A stretch of DNA of 64,000 bases. It comes from an uncultured Prevotellaceae bacterium. Its GTDB lineage: Bacteria > Bacteroidota > Bacteroidia > Bacteroidales > Bacteroidaceae. The position numbers were made by a program, and so were the translations under genes. This document shows, piece by piece, positions 9,163 to 18,324 of the stretch. Below the pieces are notes generated by a model. It was not told the DNA's origin. It ran no database searches and worked only from the letters and a program-made list of their open reading frames with translations. The stretch covers positions 62,001-126,000 of the forward strand of contig ONAG01000004.1 in the NCBI GenBank assembly GCA_900315745.1, given 5' to 3'. How positions within the stretch are numbered: position 1 is the first letter of the stretch; the number at the start of each line of letters is the position of its first letter.

Positions 9163-9804
9163 TCATGATTCTTCCGTTTCCTCCTGTTGTTGTACAGTTT
9201 TCAAAATGAAATCGTTGCTTTCCTTCAATCTCAAATACTCTTTATAGATCATGATACACGCCCAAGCATCCGTAGCTGCATATTTTTTTTGTTTTTCGCT
9301 AAGGATGTCAGCTTCCCAATTGGACAATTGCTGTGCCTTGCTAATTTTTTCGCCGAAGAAATTTGCATACAATTTCTGAAGGCTCAAGTCCTCAACTCCC
9401 AATTCCTTTACATGATGCTGCAAATCTATAAAAGCCCCCGGGGTGAAATTTGCCCTTTTGCTCAAGGATATCACATCATCATGAAGCGAAAGCCCCACCT
9501 TGGGAACAGTCACGTCCTCTAATAATCTTTTGATGTCAGAAGTTATTCCAGTGTAATTAAGTCTGAACAAGAAGCATGTATCCATATTGGAAACCTGCAG
9601 TAGAGAAACGAGATGAACCCTCCCTCTTTTGAAGGAAGGCCTTGTCTCTGTATCCACCCCTAAGATTTCACTTTTTAGCAAGTAATCAACAGCTTTCTTT
9701 GTCTCTTTTGGGTTGACAACAACAACAATTTTCCCTTCAAACTCAGCCAAAGGCAATTGTGATATCAGTTGCTTGTCAAATTTATTGTATAATATTTTTA
9801 TCAT
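9163..9804 (-). CDS. RNase D-like 3'-5' exonuclease domain protein
   Basis: A 213-residue DEDD-superfamily exonuclease. Motif I is Asp51-Thr-Glu53 (GVDTETRPSF), motif II includes GLSLHDDVISL, and motif III is YAATDAWA, which supplies the DEDDy Tyr and Asp. It consists of the exonuclease domain alone and lacks the HRDC domains of full RNase D, so it may process RNA or DNA ends; the substrate is unknown. It heads the minus-strand group with the rRNA methyltransferase and tilS, a setting that suggests RNA metabolism. A -7-like promoter element lies at 9824-9831. Confidence 0.85.
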   Translation of the reverse strand: MIKILYNKFDKQLISQLPLAEFEGKIVVVVNPKETKKAVDYLLKSEILGVDTETRPSFKRGRVHLVSLLQVSNMDTCFLFRLNYTGITSDIKRLLEDVTVPKVGLSLHDDVISLSKRANFTPGAFIDLQHHVKELGVEDLSLQKLYANFFGEKISKAQQLSNWEADILSEKQKKYAATDAWACIMIYKEYLRLKESNDFILKTVQQQEETEES

Positions 9805-9823
9805 CGTTCATCGTAACAATATG

Positions 9824-9831
9824 CAAAAATA
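9824..9831 (-). promoter_or_regulatory. -7 element of the RNase D-like/methyltransferase/tilS group
   Basis: The minus strand reads TATTTTTG, a match to TAnnTTTG, 20 bases upstream of the ATG at 9804. No clear TTTG is present at -33. Confidence 0.45.
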
Positions 9832-9874
9832 GAAAAAAGTTATGAAAAAAGACACATTTCTTAAAAAAATAAGT

Positions 9875-9882
9875 TACTTTTG
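9875..9882 (+). promoter_or_regulatory. -7 element upstream of ftsK
   Basis: TACTTTTG matches TAnnTTTG about 105 bases before the ftsK ATG at 9987. A -33 element is not recognisable. It is divergent from the element at 9824-9831. Confidence 0.45.
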
Positions 9883-9986
9883 CAAGATAAAAATAGAATA
9901 CGTACAAGAGAAGTAATTCCGTGAAACAAATACGGTAAAGGACAACTACTACAGTTGGGATAATTGCATTAAAAAGAAGATTGGAA

Positions 9987-12434
9987 ATGTCACGAAACAA
10001 AACTACCAGAAATAGCAAAACCTTGATGGAGACCCTTGGTATCAAGTTACGCATGGATGAAAGGATGATATTCTCATTCGGATTCATCTTGTTTATATTA
10101 GGGTTGTATCTAATAATAGCTTTCTCTTCTTATTTCACCACAGGAGAAGCAGACCAAAGCCTTGTGACCTCATTGCAACAAGGCGAGCTGCAAAATACAA
10201 ACAGGGCATTTCAAAATGTATGTGGTTCCTTGGGAGCCATAATATCCCATTTCATGGTGTCAAAATGTTTTGGCATAGCATCATATTTCATTCCCATATT
10301 CATCATATTGGTAAGCTTGAAATTGACTCGTGCATACAAGAACATCAACTTGACAAAGTTGTTTTTCTCCATAACGATTATAATGTTGTGGTGTTCTGTC
10401 GCATTTGCAGAGTTTCTCACTCCTGCATTCCCCGACTCCATTTTCAATCCTGGAGGAGACCATGGCTTGTTCGTATCGCAATACATATCCAACATTGTAG
10501 GGACTCCAGGCCTGATAGCCCTTTTGGCAGTAGTTGCCATTGGTTTTCTCACTTATGTGAGCGCAGAGACCATATATGCGATTCAACACATTCTAAATCC
10601 TTCTAAATTTTGGCAAAAGATACCATTCTTAATCACCAACACCCAAAACAAACAGCTGTCTCCTGAATACGCAGCACCTTATAGTGAAGAATCTGGAAAT
10701 GACCTGTACACCAATCCAAAGGATACAACAGTATCAACAGAACCAGATGGCAACATGTCAGATTCTTCAAAAAGCAAAAAGAACGAATTTGGTGTAATTC
10801 GCCCATTCAGGTCAAAGAAGACTACACCAGACATGGAAATAGAAGTTGGCAAGGAAGAGCAAAAAGCATCAGGGAAGAGGGTTAACTCCACATCGTTCAG
10901 TACCCCCATAAACCCCAAAGAGCCATTCACCAACTACAAATATCCATCTCTTGACCTTCTCAAGGTTTATGACAATGACGGCAAGCCATATATTGATGAG
11001 AACGAACAAATGGCCAACAAGAACCAGATTGTCAAAGTTCTCAACAGCTTTGGTGTTCAGATACGTGAAATAAGAGCCACAGTTGGTCCTACCATCACCC
11101 TATATGAAATTACACCAGCCGAAGGCGTTCGCATATCAAAGATCAGGAATCTTCAAGATGACATAGCCTTGAGCCTATCCGCCCTTGGCATCAGAATCAT
11201 AGCCCCAATCCCAGGCAAAGGAACAATAGGAATTGAAGTGCCAAACAAGAGGCGCAACATAGTCTCTATGAGAAGCATACTCGATTCTCGTAAATTCCAA
11301 GAGGCAAAAATGGAGTTGCCCATCGCTTTAGGCAAGACCATCACCAACGAGGTATTCATGGTGGATTTGGCCAAGATACCCCATTTGCTTGTGGCAGGTG
11401 CCACTGGTCAAGGTAAATCTGTTGGTCTGAATGCCATCATCACCTCCCTGCTATACAAGAAACATCCCAATGAGATGAAACTTGTGCTCATCGACCCAAA
11501 GAAGGTGGAATTCAGTGTCTATTCACCGATAGCAGACCATTTCATGGCATCAGTAGATAACGATGACGAAGCCATCATTACTGATGTGACCAAGGTGGTG
11601 CGCACACTCAAGAGCCTTTGCGCCCTCATGGACCATCGCTATGACATGCTCAAGCAAGTGAAAGCAAGAAACATCAAGGAATACAACCAGAAATATGTAA
11701 ACCATGAACTAAACTTATCAGAAGGTCATGAATACATGCCCTACATCGTGGTTATCATTGATGAATTTGGAGACTTGATATTGACAGCTGGGAAGGAAAT
11801 AGAGCTCCCAATAGCACGTATTGCCCAGCTTGCCCGTGCCGTGGGCATTCACATGGTAATAGCCACACAGCGCCCTACCACAAACATAATAACAGGCAAT
11901 ATCAAGGCAAACTTCCCTGGGCGCATGGCATTCAAGGTAAGTGCGATGATAGACTCCCGCACAATCTTAGACCGTCCTGGCGCAAACCAATTGGTAGGAC
12001 GCGGCGACATGCTCTTCCTTAGTGGAAGTGAGCCCGTCCGTGTGCAATGCGCTTTCATCGACACGCCAGAAGTGGAAGAAATCAACGAGTACGTTGCAAA
12101 GCAACCTGGTCCGCAAGCACCAATGGACTTGCCAGAACCATTGGGAGACGAATCTACATCATACGACAATGGAAGCTTGTCAATGGAAGGATCGAAACTC
12201 GACAACCTCTTCGAGGATGCAGCCCGTGCAATCATTCTCACACAACAAGGATCCACGAGCATGATACAGAGACGCTTCTCAATAGGATACAATCGCGCAG
12301 GCCGATTGATGGACCAGCTGGAAAAAGCAGGTGTGGTAGGGGCTGCACAAGGCAGCAGGCCACGTGAAGTGCTTCTTGCAGATGAAAACAGCCTTATGAA
12401 CCTATTGGCTCAATTGAAAGAAAAAGGCATATAA
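9987..12434 (+). CDS. ftsK: DNA translocase FtsK/SpoIIIE
   Basis: An 815-residue protein of standard architecture. About four membrane segments occupy roughly residues 25-200. A polar linker follows to about 330, then a RecA-like motor with Walker A ATGQGKSVGLN near residue 475 and Walker B VVIIDEFGDLI. The C-terminal winged-helix gamma domain includes TSMIQRRFSIGYNRAGRLMDQLE. FtsK pumps chromosomal DNA through the closing septum and activates XerCD recombination at dif. ATG 9987 is used rather than the TTG two codons upstream. The gene is followed after 42 bases by a LolA-like gene. Confidence 0.96.
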   Translation: MSRNKTTRNSKTLMETLGIKLRMDERMIFSFGFILFILGLYLIIAFSSYFTTGEADQSLVTSLQQGELQNTNRAFQNVCGSLGAIISHFMVSKCFGIASYFIPIFIILVSLKLTRAYKNINLTKLFFSITIIMLWCSVAFAEFLTPAFPDSIFNPGGDHGLFVSQYISNIVGTPGLIALLAVVAIGFLTYVSAETIYAIQHILNPSKFWQKIPFLITNTQNKQLSPEYAAPYSEESGNDLYTNPKDTTVSTEPDGNMSDSSKSKKNEFGVIRPFRSKKTTPDMEIEVGKEEQKASGKRVNSTSFSTPINPKEPFTNYKYPSLDLLKVYDNDGKPYIDENEQMANKNQIVKVLNSFGVQIREIRATVGPTITLYEITPAEGVRISKIRNLQDDIALSLSALGIRIIAPIPGKGTIGIEVPNKRRNIVSMRSILDSRKFQEAKMELPIALGKTITNEVFMVDLAKIPHLLVAGATGQGKSVGLNAIITSLLYKKHPNEMKLVLIDPKKVEFSVYSPIADHFMASVDNDDEAIITDVTKVVRTLKSLCALMDHRYDMLKQVKARNIKEYNQKYVNHELNLSEGHEYMPYIVVIIDEFGDLILTAGKEIELPIARIAQLARAVGIHMVIATQRPTTNIITGNIKANFPGRMAFKVSAMIDSRTILDRPGANQLVGRGDMLFLSGSEPVRVQCAFIDTPEVEEINEYVAKQPGPQAPMDLPEPLGDESTSYDNGSLSMEGSKLDNLFEDAARAIILTQQGSTSMIQRRFSIGYNRAGRLMDQLEKAGVVGAAQGSRPREVLLADENSLMNLLAQLKEKGI

Positions 12435-12476
12435 AACTAAAAAGGAAAAAAGGATAACTATAAAATTAGAAAAAAA

Positions 12477-13085
12477 ATGAAAAAGGCAATTGCAATACTT
12501 ATGTGCACCATTCTGTCGTTGTTCGCAGCCAACGCACAGGATGCCACAAAAGCTCGACAAATATTGGACAAGACAGCTGCCATAGTAAACAACAAGAATG
12601 GAGCGACTGCCAACTTCAAGATGACCAACGGCAAGACAAGTGCAAGTGGAAAAATATCCATAAAAGGACAGAAATTCCAAGCCAGCACACTGGAAGCATC
12701 AGTATGGTACAATGGCAAGACGCAATGGACCTATATGAAAAATACAGAGGAAGTGAATGTTAACACCCCCACTGAGGCACAACAAAGCCAAATGAATCCA
12801 TACACATTCATCACGCTCTACAAGACCGGCTACACTCTTGGCATGAAAAACGTATCAGGAGGCAATGAAATACATCTTGTAGCAAAAGACAAGAAAAGAA
12901 GCATCAAGGAGATGTACATAACAATAAACAAGAAGACAAATCTGCCGACCAAAGTAAGGATATCCAACGGAAAGACCTGGACAGACATCACGATTAGCAA
13001 TTTCAAGACAGCGAATCTAAGCGACCAATATTTCACGTTCAATCCCAAAGACTATCCTAATGCAGAAGTCATCGACTTAAGGTAA
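12477..13085 (+). CDS. LolA-like outer-membrane lipoprotein carrier protein
   Basis: A 202-residue protein with a Sec signal peptide (cleavage after LFAANA, before QDATKA) and no lipobox Cys, so periplasmic. The mature part shows the LolA-type pattern of an incomplete beta barrel: ATANFKM, GKISIKGQKFQ, LEASVWYNGKTQWTY, INKKTNLPTKVRIS. LolA carries lipoproteins from the LolCDE exporter to the outer membrane. Bacteroidetes contain several LolA-like paralogues, so the precise role is inferred. It lies 42 bases downstream of ftsK, an arrangement I recall as common in Bacteroidales. Confidence 0.8.
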   Translation: MKKAIAILMCTILSLFAANAQDATKARQILDKTAAIVNNKNGATANFKMTNGKTSASGKISIKGQKFQASTLEASVWYNGKTQWTYMKNTEEVNVNTPTEAQQSQMNPYTFITLYKTGYTLGMKNVSGGNEIHLVAKDKKRSIKEMYITINKKTNLPTKVRISNGKTWTDITISNFKTANLSDQYFTFNPKDYPNAEVIDLR

Positions 13086-13110
13086 TCATAGTCGTAAGTT
13101 GATTGGTTCT

Positions 13111-13143
13111 TTTGACTTAAGAATCACAACAATAGTATATTTA
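13111..13143 (+). promoter_or_regulatory. possible promoter of the DUF5687 gene
   Basis: TTTG at 13111-13114, a 21-base spacer and TATATTTA at 13136-13143. The last base departs from the TAnnTTTG consensus. It lies about 40 bases before the ATG at 13184. Confidence 0.4.
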
Positions 13144-13183
13144 GCACCAGTCAGAAAATAGCGATAACCGCGAAATAGTAGGC

Positions 13184-14710
13184 ATGAAAGAGGGAAAGAA
13201 GAAAATCACAAGATGGCAAATGCTCAGATTATTGCGCAAGCATGGATTATTGGCCGACAAGCGTAATGTAGCCATAGAACAAAACAAGGTTGCAAAAGTA
13301 TTTGGATATGTGATGTCGGCAATCACCATGTTGTATCTGATGTTCTTAGCCGTAATGCTATCATTGATAGCCAACAGCAGCACCAGATACACTGCTTGTG
13401 AAATAATGTTTGGCATTTTGCCATTCATCCTTGTCATTGACTTTTTGTTCCGTTTCATGATACAGCAGACACCGTCTCAGCGTATCAAGCCCTATATATT
13501 GCTTCCACTGGGCAAATATGCTTGTATCGACTGCTTCTTGTTCAACTCGGCTACAAGTTTGGGCAACTTGATATGGATGGCACTTTTTGTTCCATATGCC
13601 ATCATGTCTGTATTGTTTGTAGAAGGCTTTTTCAATGCCTTGGGCTTTCTGCTGGCACTCTATCTTATAATAGTTGCCAACAGTTTATGGTATATGATAG
13701 CTCGAACATTGATAAACAAGAGCATATTTTGGTGGTTCTTGCCTATAGCAGTATATGCATTGATCTTCTCTCCTTGGTATATTGGCCCTGATGCCGATTT
13801 TGTGAAACTGTGTGAGACATACTCAGTCATCGGCAACGGTTCCGCCCATTGGTCAATAATAGTGTTTGGAGGTATTTTACTTCTGATTTGCCTAATTTGG
13901 GCTATCAATCGCCGATTGCAGTATGATAGTGTTTATGCCGAATTGTCAAAGAACGAGAAGACGGAGATAAAACACGTGACACAACTTGGTCTTTTTGACC
14001 GCTATGGAGAAGTAGGCGAATACCTGAAGCTTGAAATTAAGAGCATCATGCGCAACAAGAATATCCGCAAGACGTTCATCATGGCAAATGTTCTAATCAT
14101 CGTTTTTAGCCTTCTAATATCCTTTACAGACATATACGAAGGAGGCATGACAAAATTTCTTGCTGTTTACAACTTTGCAATTTTCGGTGCCATGATACTA
14201 ATAAGGGCCATGTGTTATGAAGGCAACTACATAGATTGCCTAATGGTTCATAAGGAGAATATAATATCACTTCTGAAAGCGAAGTACTTTCTATACACAT
14301 TTCTTCTGATATTGCCATTGCTTCTAATGATTCCCACTGTAGTGATGGGAAAATGCACTCTTCTGATGCTTATCTCGATAATGTTTCTTGTAGGCGGTCC
14401 GATACATGCATGTTTTCTTTATTTGGCAATCATCAACAAACAAACCATTCCGTTGAACACGAAGTTCATCGGTAAAGGAACGACAGAGAACAATTTCATT
14501 CAAGTAGTGGTAGAGCTTGCCGCTTTCCTCCTGCCTTTGATATTGCTCAACATCTTGCCCGTCCTCTTAGGTGAGACGTTGGGAGCATTGGTCTTATTAT
14601 GCATGGGTCTATGTTTCATAGTGACATATCCCATCTGGATACGAGACATATACAAAAGGATGATGAAACGTCGCTACGAGAATCTTGAAAGCTTCCATGC
14701 TACAAGATAA
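13184..14710 (+). CDS. DUF5687 family membrane protein, ABC-2-like permease
   Basis: A 508-residue polytopic membrane protein with about twelve hydrophobic segments, a cytoplasmic N-terminus and a polar region around residues 250-295. Its start, including RWQMLRLLRKHG and the later TPSQRIKPYILLPLGK, corresponds to Bacteroidetes DUF5687 proteins, thought to be permease subunits of ABC-2-type exporters. A partner ATPase usually lies next to such genes, but here only a terminator and two tRNA genes follow. Either a remote ATPase serves it or the gene has been separated from its operon. The substrate is unknown. Confidence 0.7.
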   Translation: MKEGKKKITRWQMLRLLRKHGLLADKRNVAIEQNKVAKVFGYVMSAITMLYLMFLAVMLSLIANSSTRYTACEIMFGILPFILVIDFLFRFMIQQTPSQRIKPYILLPLGKYACIDCFLFNSATSLGNLIWMALFVPYAIMSVLFVEGFFNALGFLLALYLIIVANSLWYMIARTLINKSIFWWFLPIAVYALIFSPWYIGPDADFVKLCETYSVIGNGSAHWSIIVFGGILLLICLIWAINRRLQYDSVYAELSKNEKTEIKHVTQLGLFDRYGEVGEYLKLEIKSIMRNKNIRKTFIMANVLIIVFSLLISFTDIYEGGMTKFLAVYNFAIFGAMILIRAMCYEGNYIDCLMVHKENIISLLKAKYFLYTFLLILPLLLMIPTVVMGKCTLLMLISIMFLVGGPIHACFLYLAIINKQTIPLNTKFIGKGTTENNFIQVVVELAAFLLPLILLNILPVLLGETLGALVLLCMGLCFIVTYPIWIRDIYKRMMKRRYENLESFHATR

Positions 14711-14745
14711 AGGGCATCAGAAAAGGAAAATGTGACTAAAGAATA

Positions 14746-14770
14746 AAGCCTGCCGTTTGGCAGGCTTTTT
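14746..14770 (+). terminator. intrinsic terminator between the DUF5687 gene and the tRNA genes
   Basis: AAGCCTGCC (14746-14754), loop GTTT, GGCAGGCTT (14759-14767), ending in a run of five T. The stem is symmetrical with A residues on the left, so it can also stop leftward transcription from the tRNA genes. Confidence 0.85.
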
Positions 14771-14771
14771 G

Positions 14772-14845
14772 CGGTGCGTACGGGACTCGGACCCGTGACC
14801 TCCGGCGTGACAGGCCGGCATTCTAACCAACTGAACTAACGCACC
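14772..14845 (-). tRNA. tRNA-Asp (anticodon GTC), copy 2 of the tandem pair
   Basis: The 74-base minus-strand gene folds as a cloverleaf. Acceptor arms are GGTGCGT and ACGCACC, the anticodon stem is CCGGC/GCCGG with loop CTGTCAC (anticodon GTC), and the T arm is ACGGG/CCCGT. The discriminator is G, as expected for Asp, and CCA is not encoded. It is identical to the copy 90 bases upstream and ends next to the terminator at 14746-14770. Confidence 0.95.
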
Positions 14846-14861
14846 AATCAGAGGTTGTTGG

Positions 14862-14935
14862 CGGTGCGTACGGGACTCGGACCCGTGACCTCCGGCGTGA
14901 CAGGCCGGCATTCTAACCAACTGAACTAACGCACC
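14862..14935 (-). tRNA. tRNA-Asp (anticodon GTC), copy 1 of the tandem pair
   Basis: Identical in sequence and fold to the gene at 14772-14845, separated from it by 16 bases. It is the promoter-proximal copy, with its -7 element 28 bases before the mature 5' end, so both genes are probably cut from one precursor. Confidence 0.95.
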
Positions 14936-14962
14936 AATAGTTGTAGCTCTGATTTGCGGATG

Positions 14963-14993
14963 CAAAGGTAGCATTTTTTTTTGTATCAAGAAA
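14963..14993 (-). promoter_or_regulatory. promoter of the tRNA-Asp pair
   Basis: The minus strand reads TACCTTTG (complement of 14963-14970), a full TAnnTTTG match, with TTTC nineteen bases upstream (14990-14993). Confidence 0.6.
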
Positions 14994-15009
14994 ATATTTC
15001 CATACTTTT

Positions 15010-15531
15010 TTATAAAAAAAGTTGCATCACTATTACGTCATCAAAATGTTTTCCATCAAATACCCAATCCTTTAATCTTGCACCCTGTTCAAATCCAGCA
15101 TTATGGAACAACTTCAAAGAATAAGCATTATGCGCCCCCACCCATGCACACAACTGATGTAGATGAAGCACGTTTTTAGAATATCTAACAAGCCACTCCA
15201 CGGCTTCCTTTCCGTATCCCTTATTTCTGACATCAGCAACGACAGCTATTCCTATGTCAGCCCTTAGATGAGAAGGCGAGAAATTAAACAAGTCTATCAA
15301 GCCAACAGGTTTGTTAGAATCATCCTCCAAGACCAGTCTTAGTTGCTTGTCTGCATAAATATCATTTTGTGTGGTCAACAAATAGTTGCTGATAGCATAC
15401 TTGGAGTAAGGGACATTAGTATTACCGACCTCCCATAAATCCTCATCATTTTCTATTGTATATAGGAAATCCAAGTCTTCTGGTTCCAAAGCCCTTAATT
15501 TCAAATTATGTTGTTTGTCCAATCCAATCAT
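15010..15531 (-). CDS. GNAT-family N-acetyltransferase (RimJ/SpeG-like)
   Basis: A 173-residue single-domain acetyltransferase. The acetyl-CoA loop is visible as VRNKGYGKEAVEWLV near residues 102-117, preceded by HLRADIGIAV and followed by AHNAYSLKLFHNAGFEQGA, the usual GNAT C-terminal pattern. It starts RALEPEDLDFLYTIEND, typical of the RimJ/RimL/SpeG branch that acetylates protein N-termini or polyamines; the substrate here is not known. Its ATG overlaps the stop of the upstream glycosyltransferase gene by four bases, implying translational coupling at the end of a long minus-strand operon. Confidence 0.85.
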   Translation of the reverse strand: MIGLDKQHNLKLRALEPEDLDFLYTIENDEDLWEVGNTNVPYSKYAISNYLLTTQNDIYADKQLRLVLEDDSNKPVGLIDLFNFSPSHLRADIGIAVVADVRNKGYGKEAVEWLVRYSKNVLHLHQLCAWVGAHNAYSLKLFHNAGFEQGARLKDWVFDGKHFDDVIVMQLFL

Positions 15532-16727
15532 TTAAGCACCTCCTCAGCTGTTATAATGGTTTTGGTATTTGGATTATAAGTTCCTATCATTACATTTACC
15601 ATGGGCTGCTTTTCAAAGAGTCCCAGGATACATTTGTAAGAAAAGGCATCGGTATCGTAAACAACATATTTCAGATTTCGTGAAGTGTCAATGTCGGAAA
15701 GCAAATCAAGATGCCCCTCAGGATTGTTTTTCTCATTGGCAACGAAGAAGTCTCCAGAAAGGCCCTTTTTCTTTGCCAGTCTCCTACACTGAGCAATAGA
15801 AGAAGCAGAACCGATGAAAATGTAATCAGGCTCTCTTCTTCTCCTTGGCGAGAAGAATCCGAGAGCTTTCTTGATTCTATCAGTCTGCATTTTCACAAGA
15901 GCAAAAGATGCTTTCAGATAGACAGCCATTTTAATAGGTACAGTTATCCACAGACTTGAACTTCCATAATGTTTTCTGAAGAATATCAACATTGCCTCAT
16001 AGAACACATGAACATATTTGAAAGAAGACTTTTGAGTGCTTTCCCCCTTATAATGCAGCATTGTGGTTGGAACATACCAATTTTCGAATCCCCCTTTCAC
16101 CAATCTATACGACAAGTCTATGTCCTCGCCATACATGAAGAAATCCTCATCAAGCATGCCAACCTTATCAAGTGCCGTTCTACGCAACATGCAGAACGCA
16201 CCACTTATGACTTCGATTTTCTCTGGCTTGTCCCACGGCAAGTAGCCCATATAATAATGTCCAAATCTCCTGCTTTCAGGATATCTCTTGCACAAACCAG
16301 CCATTTTATAGAACGCTGTCATAGGAGTGGGAAGACCGCGTCTTGACTCCATTGCTTTGGTTCCATCCGCTCTAAGCATTTTCACCCCCACTCCACCCGC
16401 TTGAGGGTGAGCATCCATGAAATCAAGCACTTGCGAAATGGTATCTTCCCCCACTATGGTGTCAGGGTTCAAAAGAAGGATGTACTCCCCCTCGCTTTGA
16501 CGGATAGCTATGTTGTTTGCTCTTGCAAATCCCAGATTATGGTTGCTTTCCACATAATTGACATCTGGAAATTTTTTGGAAACATACTCAATGCTTCCAT
16601 CTCGTGAATGATTGTCAACCACATATACTTCCGCATCCACTTTCTTTATAGAGCGGTAAAGGCTATAGAGGCATTGGTACAAATAATGCTTCACATTATA
16701 ATTGACAATTACCACTGTAAGTTTCAT
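15528..16727 (-). CDS. family 2 glycosyltransferase
   Basis: A 399-residue inverting GT-A glycosyltransferase. The N-terminus TVVIVNYNVKHYLYQCL and VVDNHSRDGSIEYV give the nucleotide-sugar site, LLLNPDTIV supplies the DxD-like metal site, and FFMYGEDIDLSYRLVKGG carries the ED acceptor-side motif. The pattern resembles rhamnosyl- or other deoxyhexosyltransferases. About 130 residues after the catalytic part include RRRREPDYIFIGSASSIA, a region I cannot assign. It likely builds a surface glycan on the cytoplasmic face. It overlaps both neighbours by four bases, so the small membrane protein, this gene and the GNAT gene are coupled. Confidence 0.88.
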   Translation of the reverse strand: MKLTVVIVNYNVKHYLYQCLYSLYRSIKKVDAEVYVVDNHSRDGSIEYVSKKFPDVNYVESNHNLGFARANNIAIRQSEGEYILLLNPDTIVGEDTISQVLDFMDAHPQAGGVGVKMLRADGTKAMESRRGLPTPMTAFYKMAGLCKRYPESRRFGHYYMGYLPWDKPEKIEVISGAFCMLRRTALDKVGMLDEDFFMYGEDIDLSYRLVKGGFENWYVPTTMLHYKGESTQKSSFKYVHVFYEAMLIFFRKHYGSSSLWITVPIKMAVYLKASFALVKMQTDRIKKALGFFSPRRRREPDYIFIGSASSIAQCRRLAKKKGLSGDFFVANEKNNPEGHLDLLSDIDTSRNLKYVVYDTDAFSYKCILGLFEKQPMVNVMIGTYNPNTKTIITAEEVLK

Positions 16728-17164
16728 GGCTCTTTTAATTCATGAGATGAAGGGACATCTTTAGAAAACTGATATGACGAAGGATAAACCAAGAAAAGAC
16801 ACAACCCCAAAACTATTGCCAAGTAGCAGAATGCAGGTGCCATGAACAAATAATACAAAACAATGCATGCAATCATGGGAACAGCCAAAGCAGAGATTCT
16901 CAATATGCCCCAAAAGAGCAAAGCCCTATCACTTCTGGTACGTATGTCATTGACTATCCATTTCCATTTAAACATGGACAATGCCAAAGGAATGACAATC
17001 AATGTTGCCAATTCAAACGCCACAGACAAGAAATATTCCGCTACCGTTTTCCCGGCACATCCACCTTCTTGGAGCAAATCAAATTCAAAAACGAGAACTA
17101 TCAGTCCCGTCACAATCCAAATAGCCCAAAAGAGCAAAAGCAATATTCTTTTTGTTTGTCGCAT
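16724..17164 (-). CDS. small conserved membrane protein of unknown function
   Basis: A 146-residue protein with four hydrophobic segments (roughly residues 8-28, 42-65, 80-100 and 105-125) joined by short basic loops such as KWKWIVNDIRTRSDR. I do not recognise a domain. ATG 17164 gives the basic start MRQTKR; an upstream in-frame codon at 17182 would only add residues before the first membrane helix. Its stop overlaps the start of the glycosyltransferase gene, so it may work with that enzyme, for example in membrane glycan assembly; this is inference from position only. Confidence 0.65.
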   Translation of the reverse strand: MRQTKRILLLLFWAIWIVTGLIVLVFEFDLLQEGGCAGKTVAEYFLSVAFELATLIVIPLALSMFKWKWIVNDIRTRSDRALLFWGILRISALAVPMIACIVLYYLFMAPAFCYLAIVLGLCLFLVYPSSYQFSKDVPSSHELKEP

Positions 17165-17200
17165 GAATAAAACAACCATCAACTAATTAAACAGACCTAC

Positions 17201-17812
17201 TTATCTTTCAAAAGGCGTCCTGCTAACAATCGACCGTCCGAGAGTAACCTCATCGGTATATTCCAATTCATCTCCAACAGAGATACCTCTTGCAAGCACA
17301 GACAGTCTTACTTTGTATGGAGCCAGTTTCCTTGAGATGTAAAAATTCGTAGTGTCCCCTTCCATTGTGCTTCCTAAAGCAAGAATTACCTCGTCGATGT
17401 CACTCTCTTTTACTCTTTCGACCAAAGAGTCGATGTGCAAGTCGGAAGGTCCCACCCCATCCATTGGGGAAATGACACCACCGAGTACATGGTAAATGCC
17501 ATCATACTGCTGAGTGTTCTCAATTGCCATGACATCTTGAATATTTTCAACGACACAAACCAAAGCCCTATTTCGTCTTTGGTCAGAACAAATAGGACAA
17601 ATGTCATCGTCGCTTATGTTGTGGCAAACCTTACAGTATTTCACCTCATGCCGCAACCTCTTTAAGGCATCCGTCAAAGCATCAACCTGCTCCAACGGTT
17701 GCCTAAGAAGAAACAAAATAAGCCTAAGAGCCGTCTTTCGCCCGATTCCAGGAAGCTTTGAGAACTCACCAACAGCCTTTTCGAGCAGTACCGATGGATA
17801 TTGTTGCAACAT
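17201..17812 (-). CDS. recR: recombination protein RecR
   Basis: A 203-residue protein of normal RecR length. It has an N-terminal helix-hairpin-helix ([17 protein letters not shown]), a four-Cys zinc finger ([16 protein letters not shown], residues about 57-72), and a Toprim domain with [14 protein letters not shown] and [10 protein letters not shown]. RecR works with RecO and RecF to load RecA at gaps in single-stranded DNA. It lies seven bases downstream of a beta-barrel protein gene and 36 bases upstream of the small membrane protein gene, in the middle of an apparently continuous minus-strand operon. Confidence 0.96.
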   Translation of the reverse strand: MLQQYPSVLLEKAVGEFSKLPGIGRKTALRLILFLLRQPLEQVDALTDALKRLRHEVKYCKVCHNISDDDICPICSDQRRNRALVCVVENIQDVMAIENTQQYDGIYHVLGGVISPMDGVGPSDLHIDSLVERVKESDIDEVILALGSTMEGDTTNFYISRKLAPYKVRLSVLARGISVGDELEYTDEVTLGRSIVSRTPFER

Positions 17813-17819
17813 TACCAGA

Positions 17820-18320
17820 TCAGTTGGGGAAGAGGTAAATGCCCAGTCCCAATCTCAATCCCACATTACTATATTTGCTATGGTCTTTGAGGGATTGCTC
17901 ATAGAACAGAGAAGGCTCAATAGTCACTGTCCTGTTAATAAAGAAAGCATATCCCAGCTCTACTGTGGGCATGAAATCATTATAAGAGTGATTTGCATGT
18001 TTATATGTTATACCTGCACCGAGATAGATTCCATTTTGAATAATGTAATAGCGTCCTTGAGCACCTATTGAGAAACTGTCGGGAGTTGGGTCGTCTCCTC
18101 CGACATGATTATATCCCAATACTCCGAGAACTGCCAAATTGTCAGCAAGGAAGTATCCACCTTTAGCTTGAAATCCAAATTTAAGGTCGGATGACCCATT
18201 ATATGTCAAATCAAGTCCGGAAAGAGAGGCGCTGATATACTTTTTTCCTTGTTCAAATTGTGCGTTTGCCGTAATGGCAACGACAAAAGCTGCAAGCAGC
18301 AACGTTAATTTCTTCATCAT
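17820..18320 (-). CDS. small outer-membrane beta-barrel protein
   Basis: A 166-residue protein with a clear Sec signal ending ITANAQ near residue 21. The mature part consists of alternating amphipathic strands, including [39 protein letters not shown] and [17 protein letters not shown], and ends with an aromatic/aliphatic strand [12 protein letters not shown]. This is typical of eight-stranded OmpA/OmpX-like barrels in Bacteroidetes. No ligand or enzymatic function is visible. It sits four bases after the cstA stop and seven bases before recR. Confidence 0.72.
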   Translation of the reverse strand: MMKKLTLLLAAFVVAITANAQFEQGKKYISASLSGLDLTYNGSSDLKFGFQAKGGYFLADNLAVLGVLGYNHVGGDDPTPDSFSIGAQGRYYIIQNGIYLGAGITYKHANHSYNDFMPTVELGYAFFINRTVTIEPSLFYEQSLKDHSKYSNVGLRLGLGIYLFPN

Positions 18321-18324
18321 AATC

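Noticed and set aside
14717..14989. 90-codon minus-strand frame with an internal repeat
   Set aside because: It translates the two tRNA-Asp genes; the repeat in the protein is just the duplicated tRNA.
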